Shown here in pieces: positions 42,961-55,590 of a stretch of 64,000 nucleotides of DNA. The stretch is from NCBI GenBank assembly GCA_947561585.1, contig CANNZV010001837.1, positions 62,001 through 126,000 of the forward strand, written 5' to 3'. Position 1 is the stretch's first letter. Every line of letters begins with the position of its first letter. This DNA is from Caprella mutica. Lineage: Eukaryota; Arthropoda; Malacostraca; Amphipoda; Caprellidae. A program made the translations under genes and the position numbers. The notes under the pieces were generated by a model. It ran no database searches, was not told the origin of the DNA, and worked only from the letters and a program-made list of their open reading frames with translations.

Positions 42961-44093
42961 CCCAGTAAACATTACAATGTTGGGCCAACGTTGGCCCAAT
43001 TCAGAACGAAACTCTGGGCCAACGCTGTCATGCCGGTCACAGTGTATTGGGCCAGCAAAGGCCCGACGTTGGCCCACCTCACGGATGTCCGCCGGCCCTG
43101 AACAGTATAACCACGTATAAACGACTTATTGGTACCGGCGATAGGTACTTAACGTTACCGATGTAGTGCTAGTGTTGCATTGGGTTAGTGCAAATCCGAC
43201 GTTTTGTCAACTCACTCACCCAGTTCTAGCAAATGACTTATAAAAGTTTCATGAATAACTTATAAACGTCATATTAATGAATTATAAACTTGTTATTAAT
43301 ACATAATGTTGTCGATGTCATGCCGGTATACGTACGGCCAGTGCTATTTTATATTAGATGCGTATTATGCCATATACAGAACACGTGAAGACAACAGTTA
43401 CTTCTCAAGTTCTCACTATGTTTTAACCGTCCTATAAATACATCTTATAAATTAATATGAAGGGGAAACAGTATAATACAGTTAACTATTCAAACTCAAA
43501 CCTATATTATTTATCTACGCTAATTAAACCAAATAATAGTATTTTAATTTAAAATTGAATAGATAGTTTAATTTACAACCTGAATATTTATTTCAATCGG
43601 AAAACTAACTTTTTATACATGAATTAACTAGCGGTCAGGCTCATTTTTTATGAATGAAATAAATAAAGGGGTAAAATAAATATTGAAGGGATAACACGCC
43701 CATTTTTTCCAAATTGCCAGAAACGACTACAATTCCAAATATATACTTTATTGAGGTATTAATTGGGCTATTTGGTGTGATTAATGTCGAGATAGATTGT
43801 TTGCACCTATTTCCTCTGATTGTCTGGTGATTAGAGAGTTGTATAATAAATAGAGTTGTATAATAGAGTTGTAGTAGAGTTGTATAATAAATATACTTGT
43901 ACATCAAAAAATCACTGGATCGGTAAACCAATGTTTCCCTTCATTGGACCAGTGCCGTTTGGCAACCATTGGCCCAACATCGTTTGCCAAACATTGGCCG
44001 AGTGTGCAATAGCATTGGCGTGCCAATGCCTGATCTTGCCTTTTCTTTGCCAACGTTTGCCGATGTTGGCCTGATAGTACAATATTATCAGGG
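42961..44093. mobile_element. element with CCCAGTAAACATT end and GGCCAACGTTGGCC palindrome
   Basis: It begins CCCAGTAAACATTACAATG and truncates the copia fragment. The far end, in reverse complement, reads CCCTGATAATATTGTACTAT then GGCCAACATCGGCAAACGTT, a weak inverted match. A diverged copy with the same start lies at 46,970-47,900. A perfect 20-bp palindrome (42,980-42,999) sits next to the start. No transposase frame or clear TSD is seen. Confidence 0.5.
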
Positions 44094-44432
44094 TCATTAA
44101 TCCTGTATCTAAACTTAAATTAAATGTTTTCACAAAAGCATTAGAGTTAAAGGTCCTCTCCAGGATCCGGGAATAAAATGAGTTTATAACATAATATTAT
44201 AGAACTAAGGTCTACGATCATTATTCTGCAAACTGAATATACAATTCGGTTCAATATATATTTTATAATTTCTTTTTAAAGATTTTGATACTCTGTGAGC
44301 AACAATTGAGCGAATCGCTAATCTGATGCTCAAGAAGAAGATTGTACACTCTTTGTTTTGATTACAAATTTGAATTTTATAAACAAACCATTCGTTTTCG
44401 ACCTTTATTTTAGATATTAATTGTTTCCTTAA

Positions 44433-44993
44433 AGGGGTAGTTCAGTCAATTTTTATTTTCAAATATTAATGTTGAACGATCACTTAGTAGGAATGAAGCA
44501 TTCTTGTAGAATTAAACGGTTGAAAAAAATATAATAAGCGATATATATCATATTTTATAAATTCGATTTAGTTCCTGTGTCCTCCTACAGATGGCGCCAC
44601 CACTCTGTACTATTTGTTTACATTTTACAGCTGATAACAAGTAAACAATTTTTCTATCAACAATATTAACAGGTAATTTATGAAGCGATGGTTTTCTTTT
44701 CAAAACTAAATCAAATAGTCTCGAAGGACAGTTTTCAATTTCACCAATAATTTTCACCATTTTCAAACATATAATGACAGATTCAATTCTCGGACTAGTT
44801 ATCATTTTGTTTACGTACTACAATGATTAGTACGTCGGTCCACCACAGTCCACAGATGGCGCCACTAATTTACAATATACTTTTCATACAAACATTTTTA
44901 AAATCATCGAATATTCTAATGTTACATAAATAAATATACTAAATCGATTTAGGACCAATCTGGCGATAGTTTGACTTTGACTGAACTGCCCTT
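44433..44993. mobile_element. TTAA-flanked MITE, 561 bp
   Basis: Inverted ends AGGGGTAGTTCAGTCAA and AAGGGCAGTTCAGTCAA are each preceded by TTAA (44,429-44,432 and 44,994-44,997), suggesting a piggyBac-like origin; a TTA/Harbinger reading is also possible. Two AGATGGCGCCAC motifs lie inside, near 44,590 and 44,855. No coding frame. Confidence 0.65.
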
Positions 44994-45046
44994 TTAAGTA
45001 TATAAACGTTTCGATTATAATTTAGTTCATTCAATTTTATACCTTT

Positions 45047-46470
45047 ATACACGAATATTAAATGGATTTATTAAACCTAATACCTAGTTGAAAATCAAAA
45101 CAAATGGTGTACATTCTTTTTCTTTTGACTGAAAATTAGAAAGTCTGAAGTAAAATAGGTTTTGTAGAGTTTTGATTATAAAAATCTATAACGAATTTAT
45201 ATTTAGTTAATTATCTTTTTGATAGTTGTGTGAAGCAATTCCATGCCTATATATGAAAAAGTTTAATTCAATTGATTGTATGGCAACACTGGACACTACA
45301 CAGAAGCGTTCATTCTTTGTTAGTATCACGCAGTAGCCATACAAGTCTTAAATAACTTTTAAAATGAAGCAAAATACTAATTCCACTACTTCAAATCTCT
45401 TTAGCAGGCTTCAGTGAAAATTTCATCACCTCTAAAATGGTGGCGGTGTTCGTTCTATCGCGCAGTGAGCGATCACAATTACATGGCGCTCGCCATGGAA
45501 TTGTTCGCTATTAGAGAGAAAAGGGGAGGAGTTAGAGAGAAAAATAACAAAACCGTGGCGAGCGCCACAGTGTAATATGGGCTTGAGAAAGAAGATTGTA
45601 CCTACACTCTTTGTTTTGATTGTAAATTTAGATTTTTAACTAAATATGCGCTTTTGACCTTAGTCTTAGATATTAATTGTTTCATTAAGTATATAAACGT
45701 TTATTAAAATGTTCATTAAAAGTTTATCCGATTTTATACCTTTTAGCCCGTATTACGCTGTGGCGCTCGAAATGGCGGGTTGTCTCTCTCTACAGATATG
45801 GCGCTCGCCATTCTCAGTAATTGCTATTACACTAGACAAGTCGATATATGGCGGTGATCGTGCGTTAAAATTCAGGGAAAATTGAAAAATTTACTATGAA
45901 TTGAATCGTAACAACAAAATTCGATGTCATTACGAATATATATTTAGTTAATTATCTTTTTGATAGTTGTGTGAAGCAATTCCATGTCTATATATTAAAA
46001 AGTTTAATTTCATTGATTGTATGGCAACATTGGACACTACACAGAAGCATTCATTTTTTTTTGTATCACACAGTAGCCCTATGAAGTCTTAAATATTTTT
46101 TTAAATGAAACAAAATACTTTTTCCACTACTTCAAATCTCTTTAGCAGGTTTCAGTGACAATTTCATTACCTCTAAAACGGTGGCGGTGTTCGTTCTATC
46201 GCGCAGTGAGCGATCACAGTTTCAAGGCGCTCGCCATGGAATTATTCGCTAAAAAGGGCGGAGTTAGAGAAAAAAATAACAAAACCGTGGCGACCGCCAT
46301 GCCCATTGCGAGCGAATATATGGGCTTTACACGAATATTGAATAGATTTATTAAACCTAATACCTAGTTGACAATCAAAACGAATGGTGTACATTCTTCT
46401 TCTTCTAACTGAAAATTAGAAAGTCGGAAGTAAAATAGGTTTTGTAGAGTTTTGATTATAAAAATCTTTA
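45047..46470. repeat. rearranged direct repeats, 741-bp spacing
   Basis: The block 45,191-45,580 recurs at 45,932-46,330, and the block 45,047-45,190 recurs at about 46,325-46,470 and inverted near 48,010-48,140. The repeated part includes a GGTGGCGGTGTTCGTTCTAT segment and GC-rich inverted pieces TGGCGCTCGCCA/TGGCGAGCGCCA. No gene is evident. Confidence 0.65.
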
Positions 46471-46816
46471 AAAGCATATAAAATTAAAAATATGCTATCA
46501 AATTTGATGCAGTTTGCAGTAAAATGATTAGAAACATTAGCCTCATTGATTTAAGCAATAAAAAAATTTGCTTGGAGTGGACCTTTATGGTAGGGTGTTA
46601 CAAATAATCGACATATAATATTATTTATTTATCATTTTATTATTTATATTGCTTGTACTAGTATTAGAAAAAGTATTCAGAAGATGAAAATGATAACTAG
46701 TGCTTGAATTAAATTTTTGCTCGATCGTTCCCGTTTGTTTCCGCTCCCCAACTATCAATACTTTTCTGTCTCCTTATTTATATAAGATGAACTCTGGATC
46801 AACACTTTAGCTCTGA

Positions 46817-46965
46817 AATACGTTAGAATTAATTTGAAATTTGGTGTTGCAAATCTTTTACAATTGTAGGCCGTTTAACTACTGAAATAAGAAAATATTC
46901 TCAGTTGTTTAAATTCTGAGATAAGGTCACTTAATTGACTACAAATTTTAGTTATTACCTACCTA
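46817..46965 (+). repeat. diverged flank module without an array
   Basis: Third copy of the module found at 7380 and 19,665. Here it is followed by TTACCTACCTAACTACCCAG and the CCCAGTAAA element instead of a 19-bp array. Confidence 0.6.
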
Positions 46966-46969
46966 ACTA

Positions 46970-47900
46970 CCCAGTAAATATTACAATGTGGGCCAACGTT
47001 GGCCTAATTCAGAACGAAAAAATTACTTACCTTTGGCAAGACAGCCAAAGCTGTCTTGCCGGTCTCTTTGTACTGGGCCAGCAATGGCCTCACGCTGGTC
47101 CACCTCACGGATGTCCACCGGCCCAGAACAGTATAATACAACCACGTATAAACGACTTATTGGTACCGGCAATACTTAAAGTTGCCGATGCCATGCATCT
47201 ACGGGCAGTACTATTTTCATATAACAGGTGTATTAATTAGATTACGCAATACAGAACACGTGATGACAACAGTCACTTCTAACAATGTATTAACTGTCCT
47301 ACAAATACATTTTACAGATCGAAGTCAGGAAAAAAATTGAACACTTGCCATTTCAATCCCAAATCTATAAAATTGTACTTGTGGTATTTTAACAAAATAA
47401 TAATATTTTTATTTAAAATTAAATAGAAAGTTTAATTTTCAATGTGAATAATTATATCAAACGAAAAAAATAACTTATCATACTAAATATATGAATTAAC
47501 TAGCATTCAAGCTCATTTATATGAATGAAATAAATAAAGAGTTAAATTAATAATTGAAGGGATAACAGGCCTATTTATACTAAATTGCCAGAAACGGTAC
47601 AATTTCTAAGGTATACTTAATTGAGGATATTAAATTGGCTATTTAGTGTGATCATTTACACGTATTCTCTCTGATTGTCTGGCGATAACTGCTAAAATAG
47701 AACCAGTAGAGTTGTTAATAAATATACTGGTACATCAAAAAATTACTGGATTGGTTAACCAATATTTTCCTTCATTGGGCCAGTGCTGTTTGGCAACTGT
47801 TTACCAAATGTCGTTTTCATTGCACTGGATCAGTGTGTAATAGCATTGGCGTACCAATTCCCGATCGTGCCTTTACTTTGCTAACGTTTAAAGGTCCCCT
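46970..47900. mobile_element. second CCCAGTAAA-ended element, diverged copy
   Basis: It starts CCCAGTAAATATTACAATGT and follows the 42.96-kb element with many changes and deletions, through GCGTACCAATTCCCGATCGT near 47.85 kb. The copies differ enough to be old. Confidence 0.5.
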
Positions 47901-48285
47901 CCAAGCAAATATTTTTATTGCCTTAATCAACGAGGCTAATGTTTCTTATCATTTTACTGCAAACCGCATCGTATTTGGTAGCATATTTTTAATTTTATAT
48001 GCTTTTAAAGATTTTTATAATTGAAACTCTACAAAACCTATTTTACTTCCGACTTACTAATTTAAGAAATTTTCAGCCTGAAGAAAAAGAATGTACACCA
48101 TTTGTTTTGATTGTCAACTAGGTATTTGGTTTAATAGATCTATTTATTATTCGTTTAAAGCTTTAAATTTGGATAAACATATTATAGAAACGTTTATATA
48201 ATTTTAAAAACAATTAATATCTTAAAAGAGGGCCAAAAACGCATTGTTTGTTTAAAAATCTAAATTTGAAATCAAAACAAAGACC

Positions 48286-48540
48286 CAGCAAACAGTGGTA
48301 CATCTAACCAATGTCTAAATGATGCAGGCATCCGACCTTAGCCAGTATCGGCCGACATTGGTTTACCATCGTGCATGTACTAAAAGACGTCGGCAAGATG
48401 CTGGGTCAACGTACCCGTGCAACCAGGCCAATGTCGGCAACGAGCGGCAAAGCGTCGAAGTGCAGTCATCATTTAGATGATGGCTAGTATCGGTACAACG
48501 ATGTTTGCCAGGATCTTTTAGATGGCGGCTAGTAGTTGCA
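48286..48540. repeat. remnant with CCCAGCAAAC start
   Basis: It opens CCCAGCAAACAGTGGTACAT and contains CCGACATTGG and CCAATGTCGG inverted pieces. Probably a fragment of a related element. Confidence 0.4.
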
Positions 48541-48932
48541 TAAAGATTTCGAAAATAAAATTGCCTAAATTTGGAATATTACAAATTATAACTACCTATT
48601 GGATAATGTTCCATTATGTATCATAACTTCTGAAATTTATAAAGGAAAGACAAATGAAATAATACAGCAGATGCCTTTTAAATTTATTCCGCACATTAAT
48701 CACTTATGTTTCGTGTCAATGCCATTCTTTCAACGAAACAAATGCTTGGGCATCAGAGTGTAGACATGCCTGTTACTTTCAGTCACATGACCTTAGCTTG
48801 CTCTGCCATGAGGGCCTTCTCCACCAAAGCCTTCAACTTTGCCCTTCACTAAGGATGAACAATGCCAGCTTCGTAAGTATTTGGGTGCTAGGGAAGCAGA
48901 TCTAACCCTTGAAACAGTCTGACGGCCCTGAC

Positions 48933-51091
48933 CTGTATGCTGCTTCTTCGCATGGACCTCAAAGGTTCATTTTCGAATTTAGTCCTACGGGAAAGAATAA
49001 AATTATTAAATTGTATAGAATTAAAATTTGGTACCGAAGTCATCTTTGCAAATATGTAAAAATTTCTAAAGAACAATGACAATTTTCAATCGTCCGTTAA
49101 GCACATTCAATTTAAGGAAAGAATCGAAACAACAATAGTAGCGCCATCTATCACTCTTGTATTTACTTACCTCTTGTCAGTAGTGATTCTCTCGTGTATC
49201 TTAGGTCTGCTTTCCCTCTGAATAGGTCTCCTCATGCTCTTGTCAGTTATTGCATTCACACAGTTGATGATCTTCAGAGTCAACTCCCTGAAGTCAAAGT
49301 CTGATATGATAAGGAAGAGAAATGAGATGGAGAATTTTAAACAAATTCATGAATAAGATATAAGCAAATCCCTTATAAATAATTAATTAATTGTATCTAA
49401 AAAATCATGGTTCTCTTATAAATAAGATCTGCCAATTGCATTACTGTAAAGACCAGAAGCTCAACTATCACTGTTCTCACCTGTTCTGTCTCGGTCCATT
49501 CATGAATATCATAGAAGCAACATTGTTCTTGTCTTTTTCATCATAGATCAAGACTTTGAATTTTTCTTCAGCGTCTTCAGTGATATGAAATCAGGAAAGT
49601 TTGCCTGATGGATGAAACAATAATGATGAATAAATTATTGCAGAAGTAGTGTAATATACCTCGCATAGCTATACAAAAAAATTAATAAAAGCTATTAATG
49701 TAAGTAGCATATTATAGACTATAAGTATAATATTTATTCAAATATAGCGTTAGAGGTTACAAGTGATAAATAATTTATAAGAAATTGAAAATTGGTAGGG
49801 ATTTAACGTCTGCTCCGACCATTTCTGGTCATATCACTGACGTCAAAAGGAAATAAGTACAAGGGACTGAAAAAAGCAGTCAGAAACGACTGGCTACACG
49901 AGCAAAATCATGTACCACCGTCAATAACATACTCATGGATGCAGAAAAGCTACTCTGTGAATACAGTCACTTACCAAGTAATATGACGCTCACAAGCACC
50001 AGAGACTGCACTCACGGATCCAAGAGGAAAATGAAGAGGTGATAGTAAATGAAGCCTATGTAACCCAAAATCTGAGACCTTCTAGTTAAAGAGCATAAAC
50101 TTAGAGGCTAGAGGTATCATCTTTTCTTCCATTCACCACAACTAGCTTTAGGATAGATCTCCTAGGGGTATAAAGGTTATCGAAAGCACGTTAATGTAGG
50201 CAATGCACCACTTTATTTACCTGTTAAGAAACTCTCAATCTTCTTTCCTCAGAGCTTCTGATTGCAGGCAGAGTTCTAGAGTTGCATCTCTCCCTCCTTA
50301 TCGAGTGGAGATTTCAAAGACTTTCTCTCAGTTGCGCTCAATCTCTGCAATGTGAGCGTACATTTCGATCTGCTCTTCCTTCAGGTGATCCAGATTGATG
50401 ACGTCACACATTTAGCATACGACGTACTTAAGCTGAAAAGACATAGAAATTATTGACCAAAAGAATATCCATGGATAAAAGGGTATCTTGTCAAATAACC
50501 AAAATTCATATTAGGAGTTTTAACATCATTCAAAATTTTAATTAATTATAGAAGATATTTTCAAGATCAACCTTACATATCACTCACAAGAACATGTGAT
50601 ACATTCAAAGTGAACCTTGCATGTAATACAGTAAAATTCCTCTGTAGTGAATGTAGATTCCTGAGTAAGAGATTCACCGTGAATAGTGAACAAATTTTCT
50701 TTAATCTACCATGAATGGCCATCAGTTATAAAAAAATGATGGCCCTTCATCGCAGACTACGATTTTAAATGTATGCACTACGCAAATTCTTGAATTAATA
50801 CATTTATTAAAGGTTCTTACATTAAAAATTATTGCTTTATAAGCAAGTTATCCAATAACAGTTATTCATTATCTAGAGTTAAGTGAATGATGAAGACACA
50901 CCTGCATTGGGATATCCACAGAGTAGAAGGCAGCATAGACAGGGTCTGCCTCTCCTCCTCCTAGAAGACAGAGACTGAAGTACATCTTGCCAATCTTCAC
51001 AGACACCATGCAGTCCATGGCTATTCCTTTGAGGGATTTGTGGCGGAAGAATGCCTGCATACCTCATCAGCTTGATGTAATCAGCAGCTAA
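48933..51091 (-). pseudogene. exon chain of an unidentified, broken gene
   Basis: Five protein-like blocks on the minus strand are bounded by plausible splice sites: A 50,902-51,091, B 50,221-50,432, C 49,481-49,574, D 49,171-49,300 (or from 49,287), E 48,933-48,984. Block A holds a KIGKMYFSLCLLGGGEAD-like segment but needs a frameshift near 51,055. Block B (NLDHLKEEQIEMYAHIAEIE) carries four in-frame stops, two of them TGA. Block C has EEKFKVLIYDEKDKNNVAS; block D has LKIINCVNAITDKSMRRPIQ; block E joins D in phase. Residue composition and splice junctions say this was a real host gene, and the stops say this copy is dead. I do not recognise the family. Repeat R sits in the intron between B and C. 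Confidence 0.5.
49797..50150 (+). repeat. dispersed repeat R, copy in an intron
   Basis: Starts GATTTAACGTCTGCTCCGAC and ends near CTTCCATTCACCACAACTAG; same orientation as the 17.7-kb copy. Confidence 0.6.
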
Positions 51092-51099
51092 CTATAAAG

Positions 51100-53030
51100 G
51101 AAATAGTTGGTGTCATTATTATGGAACAGTCATCAAAACTTAACAACAATCATCTTATAGTTAATCACAACTTTGCAATCTTGAGAAAGAAGTCATGCAG
51201 CTAGTTATATGAAATATATATTCACAATCGTTCTTAAATTTACATGAGAAATTAATTTCAAAACAATTTCTATAAATTATGAGTTTAAATATGTATAGAA
51301 TTTTCCAAATAAAATAATCTCCATTTCACCCAATTAATTGCACACTTTCAATGCTGTCCATTGTTATTGGCATGTAAATGTATTATCAACTTCATTCAGT
51401 TTTCAAAATAGGTTCAATCCTTTTTAGTCATTTGGTGGATACTATATTTGTTTATCTATAGTTAGCAAGCTAGCTATATCTCCAAAACGCATGCAATAAT
51501 TACATGTAAAAATAGGAATTAATTACAAAATAGTTCAAGATCTTGCAAAGATATATTTCCCCTCAAAAAACGTTTCCATATATCTATGGTGACATTGACA
51601 CACTTTGCAAACTGGTATATTACTAAAAGTAGCAGTACAATCTTTGCTAACAATAGCCTTAATTATTAGCAAAGATTTCAGAGTTGTGCTTAAAGAAATA
51701 CTTACTATAGGCAAAAATAATGCATGCATTCCAATGCACCCAGTAGGCAGTACCTAGTCCTAACCATCAATCTTTTTGGACTATTTTTTTATAAATTGAA
51801 ATATATATGGTGAAGAATTTAATCATACAGTCACATATACTAATTAGTAACCTTGGTGACTAACTAGTACAATCAGACATTGAAATAGGCTATATTAACT
51901 ATTAATAATTAAGTTAAGCCTTAAATGTAGGCATTACTACTATTGTTGCTGTAAGATGGTGTCCCAGTCTGTTTTGGTGCACAAAAAACCAATGACTTTA
52001 CAAAAAGATAAAACAATCTACATATATAATTTCAATAATTATAATATGGCTGATTCACCAATATTCTCCCAAGTTAACCAGTAAAAATTAATTGTAACAC
52101 AGAAATAAATAGCTGAATATCCACAGACTTTGCTAGAATTATAGAATATTATTTTCAAAGGGGAAAAATTTCACTGATAAGCTGATGGAACTGTGAAATT
52201 TACACAGTTGTGGCTGTGGATGGTGTCCATGACATGATGACGCCCACTGTATTGGGTGCACTGAACTCCTTTGACTTTTGGCCATGTTTCAGGATAAGTT
52301 AGTTGAATATCCAAATACTTGGCTTACATTTCCCAGTCAGTCTCCAGATATTTAATTTTTCAGACAATTTCTCTCCAAAAAATTTCAAATTTCTCTCCAA
52401 AGATTTTCAAATTCCTTGCCAAAATGACCCAAAATTGCAAAATACTCTCCAATAATTACATGTAAAAATAGAAATTAATTGGAAAATTGTCGCCGGATAT
52501 TGCAGAAGGTCAATTCAAGGCCTCATTATTTTCCAGATAAATTTCACAACTTCACCAATCACCCATCTTATGCAGTCAGTCATTTCATGATTTCATAAAC
52601 TCAGTTACTAATGTCAAATCCAGGATGGAAAAATAACTCTCTTCTGATTGACTAGTAACTCTGTTAGAGATTCATAATTTCATCCTAAAACAAATCTGTA
52701 GTCTGTAGAAACTACACATTATTTCTTTTAACTATGTAAAAATTAGTCTTATATATTTCATAATACTTGAAAAAATAGACCTCTGCATGCTATACATGCT
52801 CTACTAGTCTAATACTAAATACTAGTAAACAGGGTTAATCAATAATCATTAATAAACTCCACGGTCGAGTATTCATGAGTAACTCTGTTAGAATTTGAGT
52901 TTTCCATTCTGGTGTCAGATTAGTTTCAAATTTAGAATTAATTCCTATGTTCCCATCAATGATCATATCCCATAAAATTTTTCAGAAATCTTTTGAGATT
53001 TAGGTTAAGCATACCCAGGTAACATCCAAA
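51100..53030. other. no gene seen; contains the copy of the 35.1-kb segment
   Basis: AT-rich sequence with short unrelated frames. 52,785-52,910 matches 35,060-35,165. A CTCTCCAAA-type motif recurs at 52,370-52,450. No convincing exon found. Confidence 0.4.
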
Positions 53031-53034
53031 TTGA

Positions 53035-54015
53035 ACACGCGTGGGATATCCCTCGCTAACGGGGGGACGAGGGATTAACGACGTCGAAGAGACGTCATAT
53101 CTTCAGACGTCAATCAATGAGACGGATAACTCCGTCTTTTAAACGTACGTCTGCCCTCCGTGGTAAATTCAACGTCGTCCTACGTCAAAATTCATTACGT
53201 CATTACAACGTAGATCACCAGGACGTTGTCCTCCGTCTAAAATCCTCCGTCAATCCACCGTACGATATCAGACGCCGTCCAACGTCTGAAATCCCTCGTC
53301 ATTTCCTCCGTCAGATATCAGACGTCTTCTAACGTCTGAAATCCCTCGTCATATCCCCCGTCAGATATTAGAGGTCGCCCAACGTCTGAAATCCCTCGTC
53401 ATGTCCCCCGTCAGATATGAGACGTCGTCCAACGTCTGAAATACCTCGTCATATCCCCCGTCGGATATGAAACGTCACCCAACGTCTGACATCCCACGTC
53501 ATATCCCCCGTCAAATATCAGACGTCACCCAACGTCTGAAATCCCTCGTCATATCCCCCGTCAGATATCAGACGTCGCCCAACGTCTGAAATCCCTCGTC
53601 ATATCCCGCGTCAGATATTAGACGTCGCCCAACGTCTGAAATCCATCGTCATATCCCCCGTCATATATGAGACGTCACCCAAAGTCTGAAATCCCTCGTC
53701 ATACCCCCTGTCAGATATGAGACGTCGTCCAACGTCTGAAATCCCTCGTCATATCCCCCGTCAGATATTAGACGTCGTCCAACGTCTGAAATCCCTCTTC
53801 ATATCCCTTGTCAGATATAAGACGTCGCCCAACGTCTGAAATCCCTCTTCATATCCGCTGTCAGATATGAGACGTCGCCCAACGTCTGAAATCCCTCTGC
53901 TAAATGACGGTGAGAATCCCCCGTCGTACGCCGTGGTATATCCGTGGGGACGATGTGCAGATTACGAGGGATAGCCGTCGTGCCGCCGTGGGATTTTAGA
54001 TCATCCCACGTCGTA
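53035..54015. repeat. CpG-rich array with 50-bp units
   Basis: About 13 tandem units between 53,230 and 53,900 contain AACGTCTGAAATCCCTCGTC followed by ATATCCCCCGTCAGATAT and GACGTCGCCC. The CpG density is striking against the AT-rich surroundings. Less regular edges contain GTGGGATATCCCTCGCTAAC (left) and related CCGTGGGATTTTAGATC (right). It shares the AGACGTCTGAAATCCC motif with the array end at 40.5 kb, so both may derive from one kind of element. Confidence 0.9.
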
Positions 54016-54139
54016 CCCCACGGCGAAAATCCTTCTCAAGTGTATACCCCTAAGACAAAATTACGATGGCGTACGCCGAGGAATTTTTGATGAAATGTTA
54101 GCTGGTCGCGAAAGCTTTAATTATAGTTAGAGGTGTTTG

Positions 54140-54650
54140 TTATATTGGTAAATTTGTGCTTTAGTTTCGCCTCTGATTTTGACATTTTGACACTTCATAT
54201 AGGTATAAGAAACCGTTTTAAGACGTTTTTCATGAATACCTTTTGTTATGGAAATGCTAGTTTTCGAGTTATAGCGCAATTAAGTTTCCGGTAGGAATAA
54301 CATTATAGGTCTTCAAAATAACTAGGCATTTGTTGCACTGCACAATTCGATCATGATTGTTTAATGACGTGGCAGGGGGTTCGGGGGCGGCATGCGCCCC
54401 TATTATACGTATTTGTGATATAATAATTATTTGAAATAAACAGCAAATGTATTTACCTTTTCAGTCCCCAAACTTAACCTAATTTACCGGAAATTTAATG
54501 GCACTACATCTCGAAAACGAAGAGTTTCCACAACAAACGGTATTCCTGAAAAACCTTTAAAATGGCTCCTTTTACCTATATAAATATTGTCAAAATATAG
54601 AAATCAGAGGCGGACATGAAGCACAAATTACCATCATTGTATATACTATA
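54140..54650. mobile_element. long-inverted-repeat element, about 0.5 kb
   Basis: The left arm GGTAAATTTGTGCTTTAGTT, then GCCTCTGATTTTGACATTTT mirrors the right arm, whose reverse complement begins GGTAATTTGTGCTTCATGTC. Arms of about 150 bp end near TTTCCGG on both sides. A related single arm lies at about 17,590-17,680. No frame, TSD unclear. Confidence 0.55.
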
Positions 54651-55059
54651 CCTATAGTAGGCTATTATAATAGTCTCTAACTCTAAAGAGAGGAAAAAGT
54701 TTGAAACAAGCATAATAGACCACCAAAGTGAAGTGAGTTGGGCTCCATTTTAGAATATCGGCCAATTATTCCTATGTTATACGTACGAGGAGGAAAATTA
54801 GGTGATAGAAGCTGACTATTTATTTACTCTTGGAAAAATGTAAGTCGATATTTCGGTACCTACTTAATACCTAAACGCATTCATTGCTATAGTAAACGCA
54901 TTGCTAGTTAGATACCCCTGGTAAGGTAGTAGCACTGTCCCAGTGTGTATAGGTAATTTATAGCTAACTGAATTAGGTATTTTCAAAACCTAATATTATG
55001 GTGTCTTTCCTAATAGGTAGGTGCCTTACTTATTCCTGTTTACATGCTAATTTCAGAGG

Positions 55060-55425
55060 GATGTGTAAATAACTGACTAACTACCTTCCTACTTACCTAG
55101 GCGAATTACATAACTAACTACCTACTTGCCTACCTAGGCATAAGGTAAGCTACGTACATAGTTACCTTATTACCTACCTTGGCAAACTAAATAAACGGAC
55201 TACATACCTACCTATACGCAGACTGCATAACTATCTACCTACCTACCTACCTACTCAGACTACATAACTATCTACCCACCTACCTACGCAGACTAAATAA
55301 ATACCTACCTACCTTCCTTCGCAGACTGCACAACTTCCTAAGTAGACTACATAACTACCTACCAATCTACCTACCTACACAGACTGCCTACCTACCTAAG
55401 CAAACTACGTAGCTACATATTAACT
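55060..55425. repeat. CTACCTAC-rich simple repeat
   Basis: Degenerate CTACCTACC runs mixed with GCAGACTACATAACTA segments, roughly 35-45 bp apart. Confidence 0.75.
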
Positions 55426-55449
55426 TAATGTAAATAGGTCATAGGGTAA

Positions 55450-55590
55450 GTTCCGAGTTATCGGACGGTTTCATACTTTCGATCATTAGGAAAAAGTGTA
55501 CCTACCTATGATAATTAGTTTTTTTAACTATAATTATAAACTAAACTCTATGATCGAAAATGCGGAACAGTTCAGTAACTTGAAACTTAC
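55450..55590. repeat. palindromic dispersed repeat P, copy 3
   Basis: Left arm GTTCCGAGTTATCGGACGGT mirrored by right-arm GATCGAAAATGCGGAACAGT, then AACTTGAAAC. Confidence 0.6.

Noticed and set aside
46155..46367. 70-codon frame in the repeated 45-46-kb block
   Set aside because: The equivalent frame in the copy 741 bp upstream is not kept, and there is no domain; treated as repeat sequence.
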